DNA of 64,000 nt from an uncultured Clostridia bacterium (GTDB lineage Bacteria > Bacillota > Clostridia > Christensenellales > CAMQZB01): assembly GCA_947039455.1 (NCBI GenBank), contig CAMQZB010000007.1:16543-80542 (forward strand), read 5' to 3'. The notes below the pieces were generated by a model, which did no database searches, was not told where the DNA came from, and was given only the letters and a program-made list of their open reading frames with translations. A program made the position numbers and the translations under genes. Below, one piece after another: positions 9,228 to 16,873 of the stretch (position 1 is its first letter; each line of letters starts with the position of its first letter).

Positions 9228-10571
9228 ATGAGTATAAAAATTTGTAAATTTGGAGGCACAAGCCTTGCATCAGCTGCGAATATTACGCGAGTAAAAGCAA
9301 TTCTTGACAGCGATAAAACAAGAAAATACGTTGTAGTTTCCGCTCCTGGAAAAAGATTTGATGATGATATTAAGATTACTGATATGCTTTATCAATGTGC
9401 AAAACTGAGCCGTGAAAGTGGCAAATGTGGAAAATTATTTGATGTAATTAGAGATAGATTTACTGAAATAGTAAATAATTTGCAAGTGGATATTGATATA
9501 AAAAGTATACTTGACGAAACTGAAAAAGCTATTGACGAAATAAAAACTGACGACTTTGCAGCGTCACGTGGCGAGTATTTAAATGGTAGAATTATAGCGA
9601 AATACCTTGGATTTGAGTTTGTAGATGCTTGCGAAATAGTGAAATTTGGCGAGAATGGAATACTTGATTCTGATTCAACAAATGATATTATGGAAAAGAA
9701 ATTAGCGAAAATTCAGTACGCAGTTATCCCAGGATTTTACGGTGCAATGCCGTTTGACCACGTGAAAACTTTCTCACGTGGTGGATCTGATATTACAGGA
9801 TCGCTAGTAGCTAGAGGTGTGAAAGCAACAATGTATGAAAATTGGACTGATGTAAATGGATTTTACGCAGCCGATCCAAGAATTATTGCAAATCCACTTC
9901 AAATTGAGTGTCTTGGTTACCATGAATTACGTGAGTTGTCATATATGGGTGCATCAGTTTTGCATTCTGAAGCTATTTTCCCAGTACAAGACAGCCGTAT
10001 TCCTATTAATATAAAAAACACTTTCGAGCCTGAAAATCCAGGAACAATGATAGTTCCTGATGAAGAGTATAAAGGAAATGGTCATACTGTAACAGGTATT
10101 GCAGGTAAGAAAAATTTCACAGTAATCAGCATTGAAAAATCTAACATGAATGCAGAAATTGGATTTGCAAGAAAGATTTTGTCAGTACTTGAAAGATACG
10201 GAATTCCACTTGAACATATGCCTTCTGGAATTGATACATTGTCTATAGTGATTAGCTCTGACACGCTGAAAAACGGTTTGAAAGACAAAGTAATTTTGCG
10301 TATACGTGAAGCTGTGAATCCTGATAAAGTAACAGTGATAGACAGTGTAGCAACTGTGGCAACGGTTGGACACGGAATGTGTAAGGTTAAAGGTACAGCT
10401 GGTCGGTTGTTCACAGCATTGTCACGAAGCAACGTGAATATTCTTTTAATCGACCAAGGATCTAGCGAGAAAAACATAATAGTGGGAGTGAAAAACGAGG
10501 ACTATGAACGTGCCTTGAAATCAATCTACCTTGAATTCCTTGCACACCACGAAAACCGTTTTAAAGTATAG
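9228..10571 (+). CDS. Aspartate kinase
   Basis: Phosphorylates aspartate at the entry to the lysine, threonine, methionine and diaminopimelate pathways (cytoplasm). 447 aa, monofunctional. The amino-acid-kinase domain starts with KFGGTSLASA and includes the SRGGSDITGS substrate/nucleotide loop near residue 185 and the Asp-rich NWTDVNGFYAADPR segment. Two ACT-like regulatory domains occupy about 300-447, so feedback inhibition by lysine and/or threonine is expected, though which cannot be told. An AGGTAGGG site precedes the ATG. The gene runs to the edge of a 45-bp tandem-repeat tract and a terminator. Confidence 0.93.
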   Translation: MSIKICKFGGTSLASAANITRVKAILDSDKTRKYVVVSAPGKRFDDDIKITDMLYQCAKLSRESGKCGKLFDVIRDRFTEIVNNLQVDIDIKSILDETEKAIDEIKTDDFAASRGEYLNGRIIAKYLGFEFVDACEIVKFGENGILDSDSTNDIMEKKLAKIQYAVIPGFYGAMPFDHVKTFSRGGSDITGSLVARGVKATMYENWTDVNGFYAADPRIIANPLQIECLGYHELRELSYMGASVLHSEAIFPVQDSRIPINIKNTFEPENPGTMIVPDEEYKGNGHTVTGIAGKKNFTVISIEKSNMNAEIGFARKILSVLERYGIPLEHMPSGIDTLSIVISSDTLKNGLKDKVILRIREAVNPDKVTVIDSVATVATVGHGMCKVKGTAGRLFTALSRSNVNILLIDQGSSEKNIIVGVKNEDYERALKSIYLEFLAHHENRFKV

Positions 10572-10581
10572 AAAAATTTCG

Positions 10582-10775
10582 AAAATTAAGATATAAAGAA
10601 TAAATATATTGGAAACTAATGTGTTGAAAACTAAGATATAGAAAATAAGCATATTACAAACTAACGTGTTAAGAATTAAGATATAGAAAATAAGCATATT
10701 ACAAATTAACATGTTAAAAATTAAGATATAAAGAATAAATATATTGGAAACTAATATAATAAAAATCAAGATATA
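10582..10775. repeat. 45-bp tandem repeat, 4.3 copies
   Basis: Four full units start at 10582, 10627, 10672 and 10717, with a partial fifth at 10762. Each begins AAAAnTAAGATATA or a close variant. Unit 4 resembles unit 1 in its centre, and units 2 and 3 resemble each other, so the array expanded by more than one step. The tract begins 10 bp after the aspartate kinase stop and ends just before a terminator. Because 45 is a multiple of three, the minus strand stays open as a hydrophobic 15-residue periodic frame, which I do not regard as a gene. Confidence 0.85.
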
Positions 10776-10780
10776 TATAA

Positions 10781-10822
10781 ACAAGGTCTATCAAAAATAA
10801 TTTGATAGACCTTGTGTTTGTA
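10781..10822. terminator. Bidirectional terminator
   Basis: A perfect 14-bp stem (10782-10795 with 10801-10814) around a 5-nt loop. It closes the aspartate kinase unit on the plus strand and the small gene at 10882-11034 on the minus strand. Confidence 0.8.
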
Positions 10823-10881
10823 TATGTATTTAGTTTATTTTCAATTAATTTTCATTAAGTAAATAATTAATTAGGTGTAAA

Positions 10882-11034
10882 TTATAATTTTTCCACAGTA
10901 ATTTTGAATGATTCATTGTCCTTAGTAGTGATGGCGAAAGCATTTCCCTCCGCAGAATGAGATTTTACAAAATCAGGTTCAGTTTCTACAATAATTAGCT
11001 CGTACAAAATTTCCATCATGTCTTCTTTAGTCAT
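10882..11034 (-). CDS. 50-aa acidic protein, unknown
   Basis: A short gene with a textbook GGAGGAAAAT ribosome site before its ATG. The product starts MTKEDMMEILYELI and is predicted soluble and acidic: an N-terminal helix, then a probable beta-hairpin rich in charged residues (FAITTKDNESFKITVEKL). I recognise no family. It is transcribed away from the XRE-type regulator at 11206, with 171 bp between the starts, an arrangement typical of a regulator and its target or a small toxin-antitoxin-like pair. It ends at the shared terminator near 10814. Confidence 0.65.
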   Translation of the reverse strand: MTKEDMMEILYELIIVETEPDFVKSHSAEGNAFAITTKDNESFKITVEKL

Positions 11035-11121
11035 AATATTTTCCTCCATAAATTTGAATTGTTAATATATTACACGTGTATATTCTTATTATAGTTGATT
11101 TAATTGAATTTGTCAAGTTTT

Positions 11122-11137
11122 TCATGGGAAACCATGA
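11122..11137. promoter_or_regulatory. Inverted repeat in divergent promoter region
   Basis: TCATGG-GAAA-CCATGA is a perfect 6-bp inverted repeat between the divergent 50-aa gene and the XRE regulator. A second palindrome, ACACGTGT, lies about 45 bp upstream of it. Either could be the operator of the XRE protein; the short stem could also form a hairpin in the regulator's leader. Confidence 0.35.
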
Positions 11138-11205
11138 GAAAATTATTAATATATTGCATATACTATTTAGAAAGTAATGAAATTAGTACCGCAAAGAGGA
11201 GATAT

Positions 11206-11442
11206 ATGCAATTAACTGAAGCGATTGTTAAAAGAATTGGGGAAATAACTAGTGAACAAAAGAACAGCATTTGCAAAATAAGTTTGAGAGGCGGATTGTC
11301 ACCATCATCTCTTTATGACCTTACAAAAGGCAGAACAAAAAGCTCTAATTTAATAACAATAAAACGCTTTTGCGAGGGTGCTGGAATTACATTGTCAGAA
11401 TTTTTCGACAAAGACTATTTCAACGATATAGTAGAAGACTAA
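11206..11442 (+). CDS. Small XRE-family (HTH) regulator
   Basis: 78-aa DNA-binding protein. ATG 11206 is chosen because AGAGGAG precedes it by 5-6 nt; a longer frame from 11104 would run back into the promoter region. The helix-turn-helix occupies about residues 22-55 (KISLRGGLSPSSLYDLTKGRT), followed by the usual third-helix region and a short acidic tail (FDKDYFNDIVED). It is a single-domain XRE/Cro type with no sensor domain. It is transcribed away from the 50-aa gene and probably regulates it and itself. A strong terminator follows. Confidence 0.8.
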   Translation: MQLTEAIVKRIGEITSEQKNSICKISLRGGLSPSSLYDLTKGRTKSSNLITIKRFCEGAGITLSEFFDKDYFNDIVED

Positions 11443-11476
11443 TCTAATTAAATCTGCTATTTCTAAATTAAATATT

Positions 11477-11518
11477 AAAAGGCTGTATCTACAATAAAGT
11501 AGCACAGCCTTTTTTTTT
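11477..11518 (+). terminator. Rho-independent terminator
   Basis: An AAAAGGCTGT/ACAGCCTTTT stem followed by nine T residues, 35 bp after the XRE gene. Confidence 0.85.
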
Positions 11519-11603
11519 GTATCAACCATAACCATTACAGTGTTTGTTCATTTAAAAATACAAATCATTTTATAAACTACAAACACTCTGTACTATAGAA
11601 AAT

Positions 11604-11978
11604 CTAGAAAACGTTTACCCAAGAAAATTCATAGTTAGCTTTAATTTCACGGAAATAGTGGGAAAGCATTTTCAGTTTTTCAAGTGTATCAGTGTTGTCA
11701 GGGTTTGAAAGAAGAATTTTCATAGGCACTAATTGACGATCCACGTCTTTAATGCTTTCATGAAGCAAGAAGAAATATAAAGTTTTCCGCCTATCTTCCC
11801 ACCTTTCATTCAATATATTTAACTCATTTGTAGCATCTTCGCCAGCAATGTATTTATTTTCAATATCTTTTGTCATAGCAACAAAATCCGTAGCAGTATT
11901 ATTTACTAACGAATTTTCAGCGAAAACTATTAATAAAACAAGAATAATCAAGATTGAAATAGTAAGAAATTTTTTCAT
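11604..11978 (-). CDS. DUF4363 family protein
   Basis: 124 aa with one N-terminal membrane helix or uncleaved signal (about 4-20) and a helical extracytoplasmic domain that ends in the family-like motif SWVNVF. DUF4363 proteins are usually encoded directly after a DUF421 protein in Clostridia, and that is the case here: the two frames overlap by 4 bases. Function is not established. The pairing implies a complex at the membrane. Confidence 0.8.
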   Translation of the reverse strand: MKKFLTISILIILVLLIVFAENSLVNNTATDFVAMTKDIENKYIAGEDATNELNILNERWEDRRKTLYFFLLHESIKDVDRQLVPMKILLSNPDNTDTLEKLKMLSHYFREIKANYEFSWVNVF

Positions 11979-12655
11979 TCTACATAGTCCTCCATATTAA
12001 TTGTTGTGACAATATATTGTTTGAATTTCTCTTGATAGTAAACATTCCCCTTGTTATCTAATGTTAAAACCAAAACGTTTTTCAATTCAACATCAAGGGA
12101 TTTTAAGATTTCAAACAAACTTTCTTTGGTAACCTTTAAATATTTCAAGCCGTAATTATCGATTTTTCCAACTGAAATTAGTGAGAAAGAAAGGGTAAGA
12201 GAAGGGGACGTGTTAGGGCGTTGCATAAAAGACATTTTGCCGTTAGTTTCAAGAATGCCGTATTCAATATCAGCAAATGAGAAGCAATTTGAAATTCGCA
12301 TCGATTCTTCAAGATCGCTGATTGTCAAACCTTGATTGTTAAGTTGTTGAAAATCTATGCCAAATGGTGTAATAATTACGTTTGCCTTTGCGGAAACCAT
12401 ACCACGCATAATCATGCTTTTTTTGTTCAAATGTGAAATGACCATTTGCACAAAGAAGATAGCAAAAATACCAATCAGACCATACAAAAGAGGTATCGAA
12501 ACATCTTGCATTGGAAGGCATGCTAAATCGGCAATAATCAAAGTAATAGCAAACTCAAAAGGTTGCATTTCACTGATTTGCCGTTTTCCCATCAACCTAA
12601 GTGCAACAAGCACCGTTAGGAATATTATAATTGCTCTAATAAATATCGTTAACAT
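11975..12655 (-). CDS. DUF421 (YetF-like) membrane protein
   Basis: 226 aa: three N-terminal membrane helices (about 2-80) holding the conserved RLMGKRQISEMQPFEF motif, then the soluble YetF-type domain (about 85-226). Bacillus relatives include YetF/YdfS-type proteins that are linked to the spore or membrane, but the biochemical role is unknown. It lies 24 bp downstream of the flippase gene and overlaps DUF4363, so the three form one minus-strand operon. Confidence 0.85.
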   Translation of the reverse strand: MLTIFIRAIIIFLTVLVALRLMGKRQISEMQPFEFAITLIIADLACLPMQDVSIPLLYGLIGIFAIFFVQMVISHLNKKSMIMRGMVSAKANVIITPFGIDFQQLNNQGLTISDLEESMRISNCFSFADIEYGILETNGKMSFMQRPNTSPSLTLSFSLISVGKIDNYGLKYLKVTKESLFEILKSLDVELKNVLVLTLDNKGNVYYQEKFKQYIVTTINMEDYVE

Positions 12656-12679
12656 ATAATAAGTATTTGCATAATTTTT

Positions 12680-14167
12680 TTAATTATTCTGTTTGGTTTT
12701 TAAATTAAATTCCTTTTTCACATCAATAAAACACCACGCAATTCCAATAAAGAAGACTACCATAATTGATGTAGTAATCATTAATTGCATAAAAATAGTC
12801 ATGTCTTCAGTTAAAAATTTAATAAATAAACCAATAACCGATGTTGGGATTACTAGTAAAAAATACATTAATGGTTTAAATATCTCAGCAGTTTCCATAC
12901 CCAAAATTTTCTTTATTCTTATGCCGTTTAAAATAAATATAATTGTTGGTTGCAAGAACATAGAAATAATGCTAGCAAAAATTGAAAGGTGTGGTGTACC
13001 AAAAATTACAAAGAATAAAGCAATAGAAACGCCGATTAAAAAGTTTGTAAAACCGTATTTTTCTCCACCAATTGAGTTTAAGATTGCAACGGAAATTTGG
13101 TTTAAACACAATGGGAAAATTGCTACTGCGGAAGCCATAAGGTATATTCCTGCTTCTTGTTTATTGAAAATAAAGTCGCAAATTTCCTTTCCAAGAATTA
13201 TGTAAATAGGAATGACGATTGCGGAAATAATTCCAGAGAACATAATAGATTTTTTCACGTGACTGTGACATTTTTCTCCTTTAGCCAGTTTCTCTGAAAT
13301 TTCAGGAACCATAACTAGCGCTAGTGAACTAATCAATGATGATGGCACAAAAAGTAGTGGGAATGCCACACCGTTAACAAGTCCTATTGTAGACATGGCA
13401 TCAACTTTTGTCATGCCGAATGTTACAAGGCGGGCAGGAAGAATCAATGCTAAAATTGATGAAGAAACAGTGGAAAGTACTCGAACAAATGTGATTGGAG
13501 ATGCTGTTTCCATCAGTGGTTTCAGTTGCGATTTGGTGCATGTGATGTGTCCACCTGTGCGGAAATAGAAAAATACCGCAAAGAAAGAAGCAATGATTGT
13601 TGAAACAGTTATTGAAATAGCTGGGAAAAATACTTTGTCGAATTGTGGTTTTATCACATAGAAAAGCAAAATCAAAGTAGCAAGTGCGGCTATTTCTTCA
13701 ATTAATTCCGTTAGAGAATACTCCAAAAATCGCTTTTTCCCCCATATTGATCCACGTAAAGTTGAATAAACTGCGGAGAAAATAAAGGCAGGAAGAAGGA
13801 TTAATAACATTTGATAGCAATTACTTTCCGCAAAAAGTGTTTTGATAATTCCGCTAAAAGTAATTATGAACAAACTGATGACGATTGCACCGCAAAAAGT
13901 CACTATCAGCCCTGTTGAAGCTAGTGAATCGGAGTCTTTTTTTCGACCCATTGCTTGATAGTCGGATGTTATTCTTGAGATAGCGAGTGGAATGCCTGAA
14001 CTTGTTAACGTAATCAAAATCATAAAAACTGACAGCGTTAATTGATATATCCCAAGGTCGTAGGAAGAAATTCCACGTGATAATATTATTCTAAATATAA
14101 AACTTAAAAATCTTGTGGCAAGACCAATTATTGTCACAAGTGCAAATGATTTGATAATTTTATTCAT
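12680..14167 (-). CDS. SpoVB/YtgP-type polysaccharide or lipid flippase
   Basis: 495-aa membrane protein of the MVF/MATE-like flippase superfamily (polysaccharide biosynthesis protein, SpoVB/YtgP/MurJ-related). About 14 hydrophobic segments; the N terminus carries the typical LSRGISSYDLGIYQLTLSVFMI and SGIPLAISR motifs of SpoVB-like proteins. Such proteins move lipid-linked peptidoglycan or spore-cortex precursors across the membrane. Whether this one serves vegetative wall synthesis or sporulation cannot be told. It heads the operon with DUF421 and DUF4363 and is divergent from the LysM gene. Confidence 0.82.
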   Translation of the reverse strand: MNKIIKSFALVTIIGLATRFLSFIFRIILSRGISSYDLGIYQLTLSVFMILITLTSSGIPLAISRITSDYQAMGRKKDSDSLASTGLIVTFCGAIVISLFIITFSGIIKTLFAESNCYQMLLILLPAFIFSAVYSTLRGSIWGKKRFLEYSLTELIEEIAALATLILLFYVIKPQFDKVFFPAISITVSTIIASFFAVFFYFRTGGHITCTKSQLKPLMETASPITFVRVLSTVSSSILALILPARLVTFGMTKVDAMSTIGLVNGVAFPLLFVPSSLISSLALVMVPEISEKLAKGEKCHSHVKKSIMFSGIISAIVIPIYIILGKEICDFIFNKQEAGIYLMASAVAIFPLCLNQISVAILNSIGGEKYGFTNFLIGVSIALFFVIFGTPHLSIFASIISMFLQPTIIFILNGIRIKKILGMETAEIFKPLMYFLLVIPTSVIGLFIKFLTEDMTIFMQLMITTSIMVVFFIGIAWCFIDVKKEFNLKTKQNN

Positions 14168-14237
14168 ACTATAACCTATTACGAAAAATCACAAATTAGT
14201 AGTAATATATACAATTTTTTTTGAGTATATTGGAGAT

Positions 14238-14654
14238 ATGAAGATTATATTTGATACATTAGAATTATCTAATAAGAAGGAAGCCGCAAAATTTTTCAAA
14301 TTGCCTGAAAATGAAATAGTTATTAAAGAAAAAGGGCGAATTGAAATTGAGATAGCGGAAGTAGTTGAGCGGGCAGTTGAGAGTTATTATCGTATGGAAA
14401 CCACCGATACGTTGTTTTCCATATCCAAGAAATTCTTTGTGCCAGTGTCCTTAATTAAGGAAGCGAATGAAGGGGTGATTTTTGCTGGAGGGGTTGTGAT
14501 TTACATACCTGTGGTGAAATGTGATACCTATATTGTCAGCCCTATGGACACAATTGAGTCTATAAGTTTGAAGTTTAATCAAGATATACAAAAGCTAAAA
14601 GAGCGTAATCAACTTGATTATCTTTTCGCAGGTCAGATTATTTTACTTGATTAG
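14238..14654 (+). CDS. Protein with two LysM domains
   Basis: 138 aa with no signal peptide. After a 45-residue N-terminal region with charged residues there are two LysM repeats, about 50-92 (YRMETTDTLFSISKKFFVP) and 95-138 (YIVSPMDTIESISLKFNQD, ending in FAGQIILLD). LysM modules bind GlcNAc-containing glycans such as peptidoglycan. The absence of an export signal means either non-classical export or a cytoplasmic/spore-coat role, as for SafA-like or spore proteins. A GGAG site lies before the ATG. The Ca2+/Na+ exchanger gene starts 15 bp downstream. Confidence 0.8.
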   Translation: MKIIFDTLELSNKKEAAKFFKLPENEIVIKEKGRIEIEIAEVVERAVESYYRMETTDTLFSISKKFFVPVSLIKEANEGVIFAGGVVIYIPVVKCDTYIVSPMDTIESISLKFNQDIQKLKERNQLDYLFAGQIILLD

Positions 14655-14669
14655 TAGTTGGAGGGGAAA

Positions 14670-15623
14670 ATGAGTATTTTTGTTTTGTTTGTAGTATTTG
14701 CTGTTGGGGTGGTACTAACAATGTTCTCGGGGGAAATTTTCGTAAATTCCTCAGGAGATATTGCTAAAAGATGGGGTATTCCGAAGTTCGTCATCGGTGC
14801 AACAATCGTTAGTTTTGCAACCACTTTGCCTGAATTAATAGTGTCCGCATTTGCAGCAAGTGAAGGGCGAGTTGATATGGCTATCGGCAATGGCATAGGT
14901 TCAGTAATCGCAAACATGGGACTGATTTTAGCCCTTGCGGTTATGGTGAAACCAATAATAATAGACCGAAAACAGTTCGGACGAAAGGGGGTAATACTGA
15001 TTTTCGGTCTAATCCTACTTTGGTTTTTAACTAACGACGGATTGTTGAAACCAGCTGGAATTGTGTTGTTATTTATTACATTAGGAGTCTTTGTTGCTGA
15101 AAGCGTAGTTAGTGCTAAAAGGGAAACTAGTATAGAAAATTACGAAACTGATAGTGAGAAAGCTACTGGTTCGTACTTAAAAAATATCGTTTTCTTTGTG
15201 CTTGGAGCAGGGGGAATTACTTTAGGTGCTAGGGTTTTAGTAAATTCAGGTAGTGAAATTGCGATGATTTTTGGTGTGGGTGATGAACTTATTGCCAAAA
15301 CTATGATAGCTGTTGGAACTAGTTTACCTGAACTTGTAACGGCGATTGTTGCAATTAGAAAAGGCGAAAACGCTATGGTTGCAGGAAATATTTTAGGAGC
15401 AAATATTATAGATGCTCTTTTGATTTTACCTGTATGCGGAATTATCGGTGGTGGAACTTTACCTGTCTCTGTGACTAATACTATCGTTGATATTCCTACA
15501 GCTTTGATTTTGGCTACTATTTTTATTGTGCCGACTATTTTTACTAAGAAAATTCAAAGGTGGCAAGGACTTACGGGGATTATTGCTTATGGAATGTACC
15601 TTGTGGGAATATTTATTGCCTAG
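14670..15623 (+). CDS. Calcium/sodium antiporter (CaCA family)
   Basis: About 317-aa membrane exchanger of the YrbG type. The ATG at 14670 follows a GGAGGGG site. The two inverted alpha-repeats that define the family are visible: GATIVSFATTLPELIVSAFAA with GNGIGSVIANMG near residue 50-90, and AVGTSLPELVTAIVA with GNILGANIIDA near residue 220-255. These carry the acidic and polar residues that line the ion path. About ten membrane helices. Expected to exchange Ca2+ for Na+ or H+. Confidence 0.92.
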   Translation: MSIFVLFVVFAVGVVLTMFSGEIFVNSSGDIAKRWGIPKFVIGATIVSFATTLPELIVSAFAASEGRVDMAIGNGIGSVIANMGLILALAVMVKPIIIDRKQFGRKGVILIFGLILLWFLTNDGLLKPAGIVLLFITLGVFVAESVVSAKRETSIENYETDSEKATGSYLKNIVFFVLGAGGITLGARVLVNSGSEIAMIFGVGDELIAKTMIAVGTSLPELVTAIVAIRKGENAMVAGNILGANIIDALLILPVCGIIGGGTLPVSVTNTIVDIPTALILATIFIVPTIFTKKIQRWQGLTGIIAYGMYLVGIFIA

Positions 15624-15664
15624 AAATAGGTGGAATATTTGTGAATATATTTCAAAAAAGTTGG

Positions 15665-15670
15665 TACAAT
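15665..15670 (+). promoter_or_regulatory. -10 element placing the TSS at the start codon
   Basis: TGG-TACAAT (extended -10) ends only 6 bp before the ATG at 15677. A weak TTGTGA lies 20 bp further up at 15639-15644. A normal start site would fall on or next to the ATG, so the mRNA would be leaderless. There is also no recognisable ribosome site before this ATG. Confidence 0.45.
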
Positions 15671-15676
15671 AATATT

Positions 15677-16039
15677 ATGAAGAAAACAAAACAAAAATTT
15701 TTAGAAGTGATAGGTGGTATATTTACAGGTTTCGCCAACGGATTTTTCGGCGGTGGCGGAGGTATGATATCTGTGCCGTTTATGACTTACGCATTAAAAA
15801 AAGAACCGAAAAAATCCCACGCAACCACTATGTTAGTAATCTTGCCAATCACTGTATTTTCAGCAAGTACGTATATTTTAAAAGGCTCAATCGACTGGAG
15901 TATCACGTGGCAAACGGCGGTTGGAGTGCTTTTAGGTGGTGTTGTTGGTGCGTTGATATTAAAGAAAATACCAAACAAAATATTAACTTATGTGTTCGGG
16001 CTTGTAATGATTGTGGCAGGGGTTCGCATGTGTTTTTAA
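15677..16039 (+). CDS. TauE/SafE family protein, half-size (1)
   Basis: 120-aa membrane protein with about four helices. It carries the TauE/SafE N-half signature GGIFTGFANGFFGGGGGMISVP near residue 12-32 and the second motif TTMLVILPITVFSAS. Full-length sulfite/sulfonate exporters have about 250 residues in two such halves. I start at ATG 15677; the longer frame from 15560 runs inside the upstream gene. The second half-size protein follows 116 bp downstream on the same strand, so the pair probably works together in one transporter. The anion carried is unknown. Confidence 0.8.
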   Translation: MKKTKQKFLEVIGGIFTGFANGFFGGGGGMISVPFMTYALKKEPKKSHATTMLVILPITVFSASTYILKGSIDWSITWQTAVGVLLGGVVGALILKKIPNKILTYVFGLVMIVAGVRMCF

Positions 16040-16155
16040 ATGAATTTTAGTATATATTATTAGTTTAAACTAGCTTAAATGTTAATATGTACATGATAAT
16101 TCATATGTTAATTAATGCAAGTAAAATGTGGAAATATTGATTCAAGGGGGAAATT

Positions 16156-16527
16156 ATGTGGTATGCAATTGTAGGCTTTTTAGGTGGAATATTTGGCGGA
16201 ATGGGAATGGGCGGAGGCACTTTGCTTATTCCACTTTTAACGTTAGGACTAGGCTTACCTCAAATACAAGCACAGGGGATTAATCTTATTGCATTTATTC
16301 CAATGGCGATTGTTACTTTAATTATCCACGTGAAAAATGGGTTAATAGAAAAATCGGGATTGATGTTTATGATTATTCCTGCAATAATTATCAGCGTAAT
16401 TTTTTCAATTATAGCAAACAATATTCAAGGTGAAAACTTGCAAAAAGCCTTCGGCGTGTTCTTAGCTGTTCTTGGTGTAATTCAAATTGTCATGCAAATT
16501 ATTAAGGATAAAAAGGCGAAAGAATAA
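16156..16527 (+). CDS. TauE/SafE family protein, half-size (2)
   Basis: 123 aa with four predicted helices and its own TauE/SafE glycine-rich motif (GGIFGGMGMGGGTLLIP, residues 10-26) followed by QAQGINLIAFIPMAIVTL. It is preceded by AAGGGGG. It pairs with the previous gene: both are intact, both begin with the same type of motif, and neither shows a frameshift that would restore one long reading frame, since the gap between them is non-coding. I therefore read them as two half-transporters, not a broken gene. Confidence 0.82.
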   Translation: MWYAIVGFLGGIFGGMGMGGGTLLIPLLTLGLGLPQIQAQGINLIAFIPMAIVTLIIHVKNGLIEKSGLMFMIIPAIIISVIFSIIANNIQGENLQKAFGVFLAVLGVIQIVMQIIKDKKAKE

Positions 16528-16553
16528 ATACTTGCAAAATATATTTGAACAGG

Positions 16554-16582
16554 TTGACAAATTCTTGAAATAATGGTAACAT
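16554..16582 (+). promoter_or_regulatory. Strong sigma-A promoter of mgtE leader
   Basis: TTGACA at 16554-16559, 17-bp spacer ending in TGG, TAACAT at 16577-16582. It lies about 290 bp before the mgtE start, so the message has a long leader. Confidence 0.7.
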
Positions 16583-16588
16583 TAAAGC

Positions 16589-16873
16589 TGTCGTGTGTAC
16601 ACGATAATTTTGAAAAAAAGGTGGTGAGTATACTTTTGAGTAGCGAATCGGGAAGGTCTTTAGAGAAACTATTAACTATAAAAAATACGTATACATACTC
16701 ACTAAAACTGTTAAATTTAATGATAGGAAGCTTGATTTAATTTGCAATTAGTAGTAATATTATAAAATAGAGCTTAAATTTAAGCTACTGTTTTTTTTGG
16801 GTTTGTCGTATTTTCTGTATAAGTTAATAGGGCATTTTTTATTATCAAAAAACAGTAGGAGGTTTAGGAATAA
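16589..16873 (+). promoter_or_regulatory. Structured mgtE leader with terminator (candidate riboswitch)
   Basis: No gene lies in this 285-nt stretch. From the likely transcription start it holds a hairpin at the very 5' end (16591-16604, TCGTGT-GT-ACACGA), and a long-range stem of about 10 bp (16622-16631 with 16695-16704) enclosing a purine-rich internal segment (16634-16690). It ends in a hairpin of AGCTTAAATTTAAGCT followed by eight T, about 70 nt before the start codon. That order (sensor-like fold, then terminator) fits transcriptional attenuation. I cannot match the conserved M-box (Mg2+) sequence blocks. Confidence 0.5.
16773..16798 (+). terminator. Leader terminator upstream of mgtE
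   Basis: The palindromic stem AGCTTAAATTTAAGCT is followed by ACTG and a run of eight T. It lies inside the mgtE leader and could be read through conditionally. Confidence 0.6.

Noticed and set aside
10521..10784. Minus-strand frame encoding a hydrophobic 15-residue repeat
   Set aside because: It starts with TTG inside a terminator stem, has no ribosome site, overlaps aspartate kinase, and exists because the 45-bp repeat is a multiple of three.
16589..16873. M-box magnesium riboswitch
   Set aside because: The gene context fits, but the conserved M-box sequence blocks are not recognisable; kept only as a generic candidate leader.
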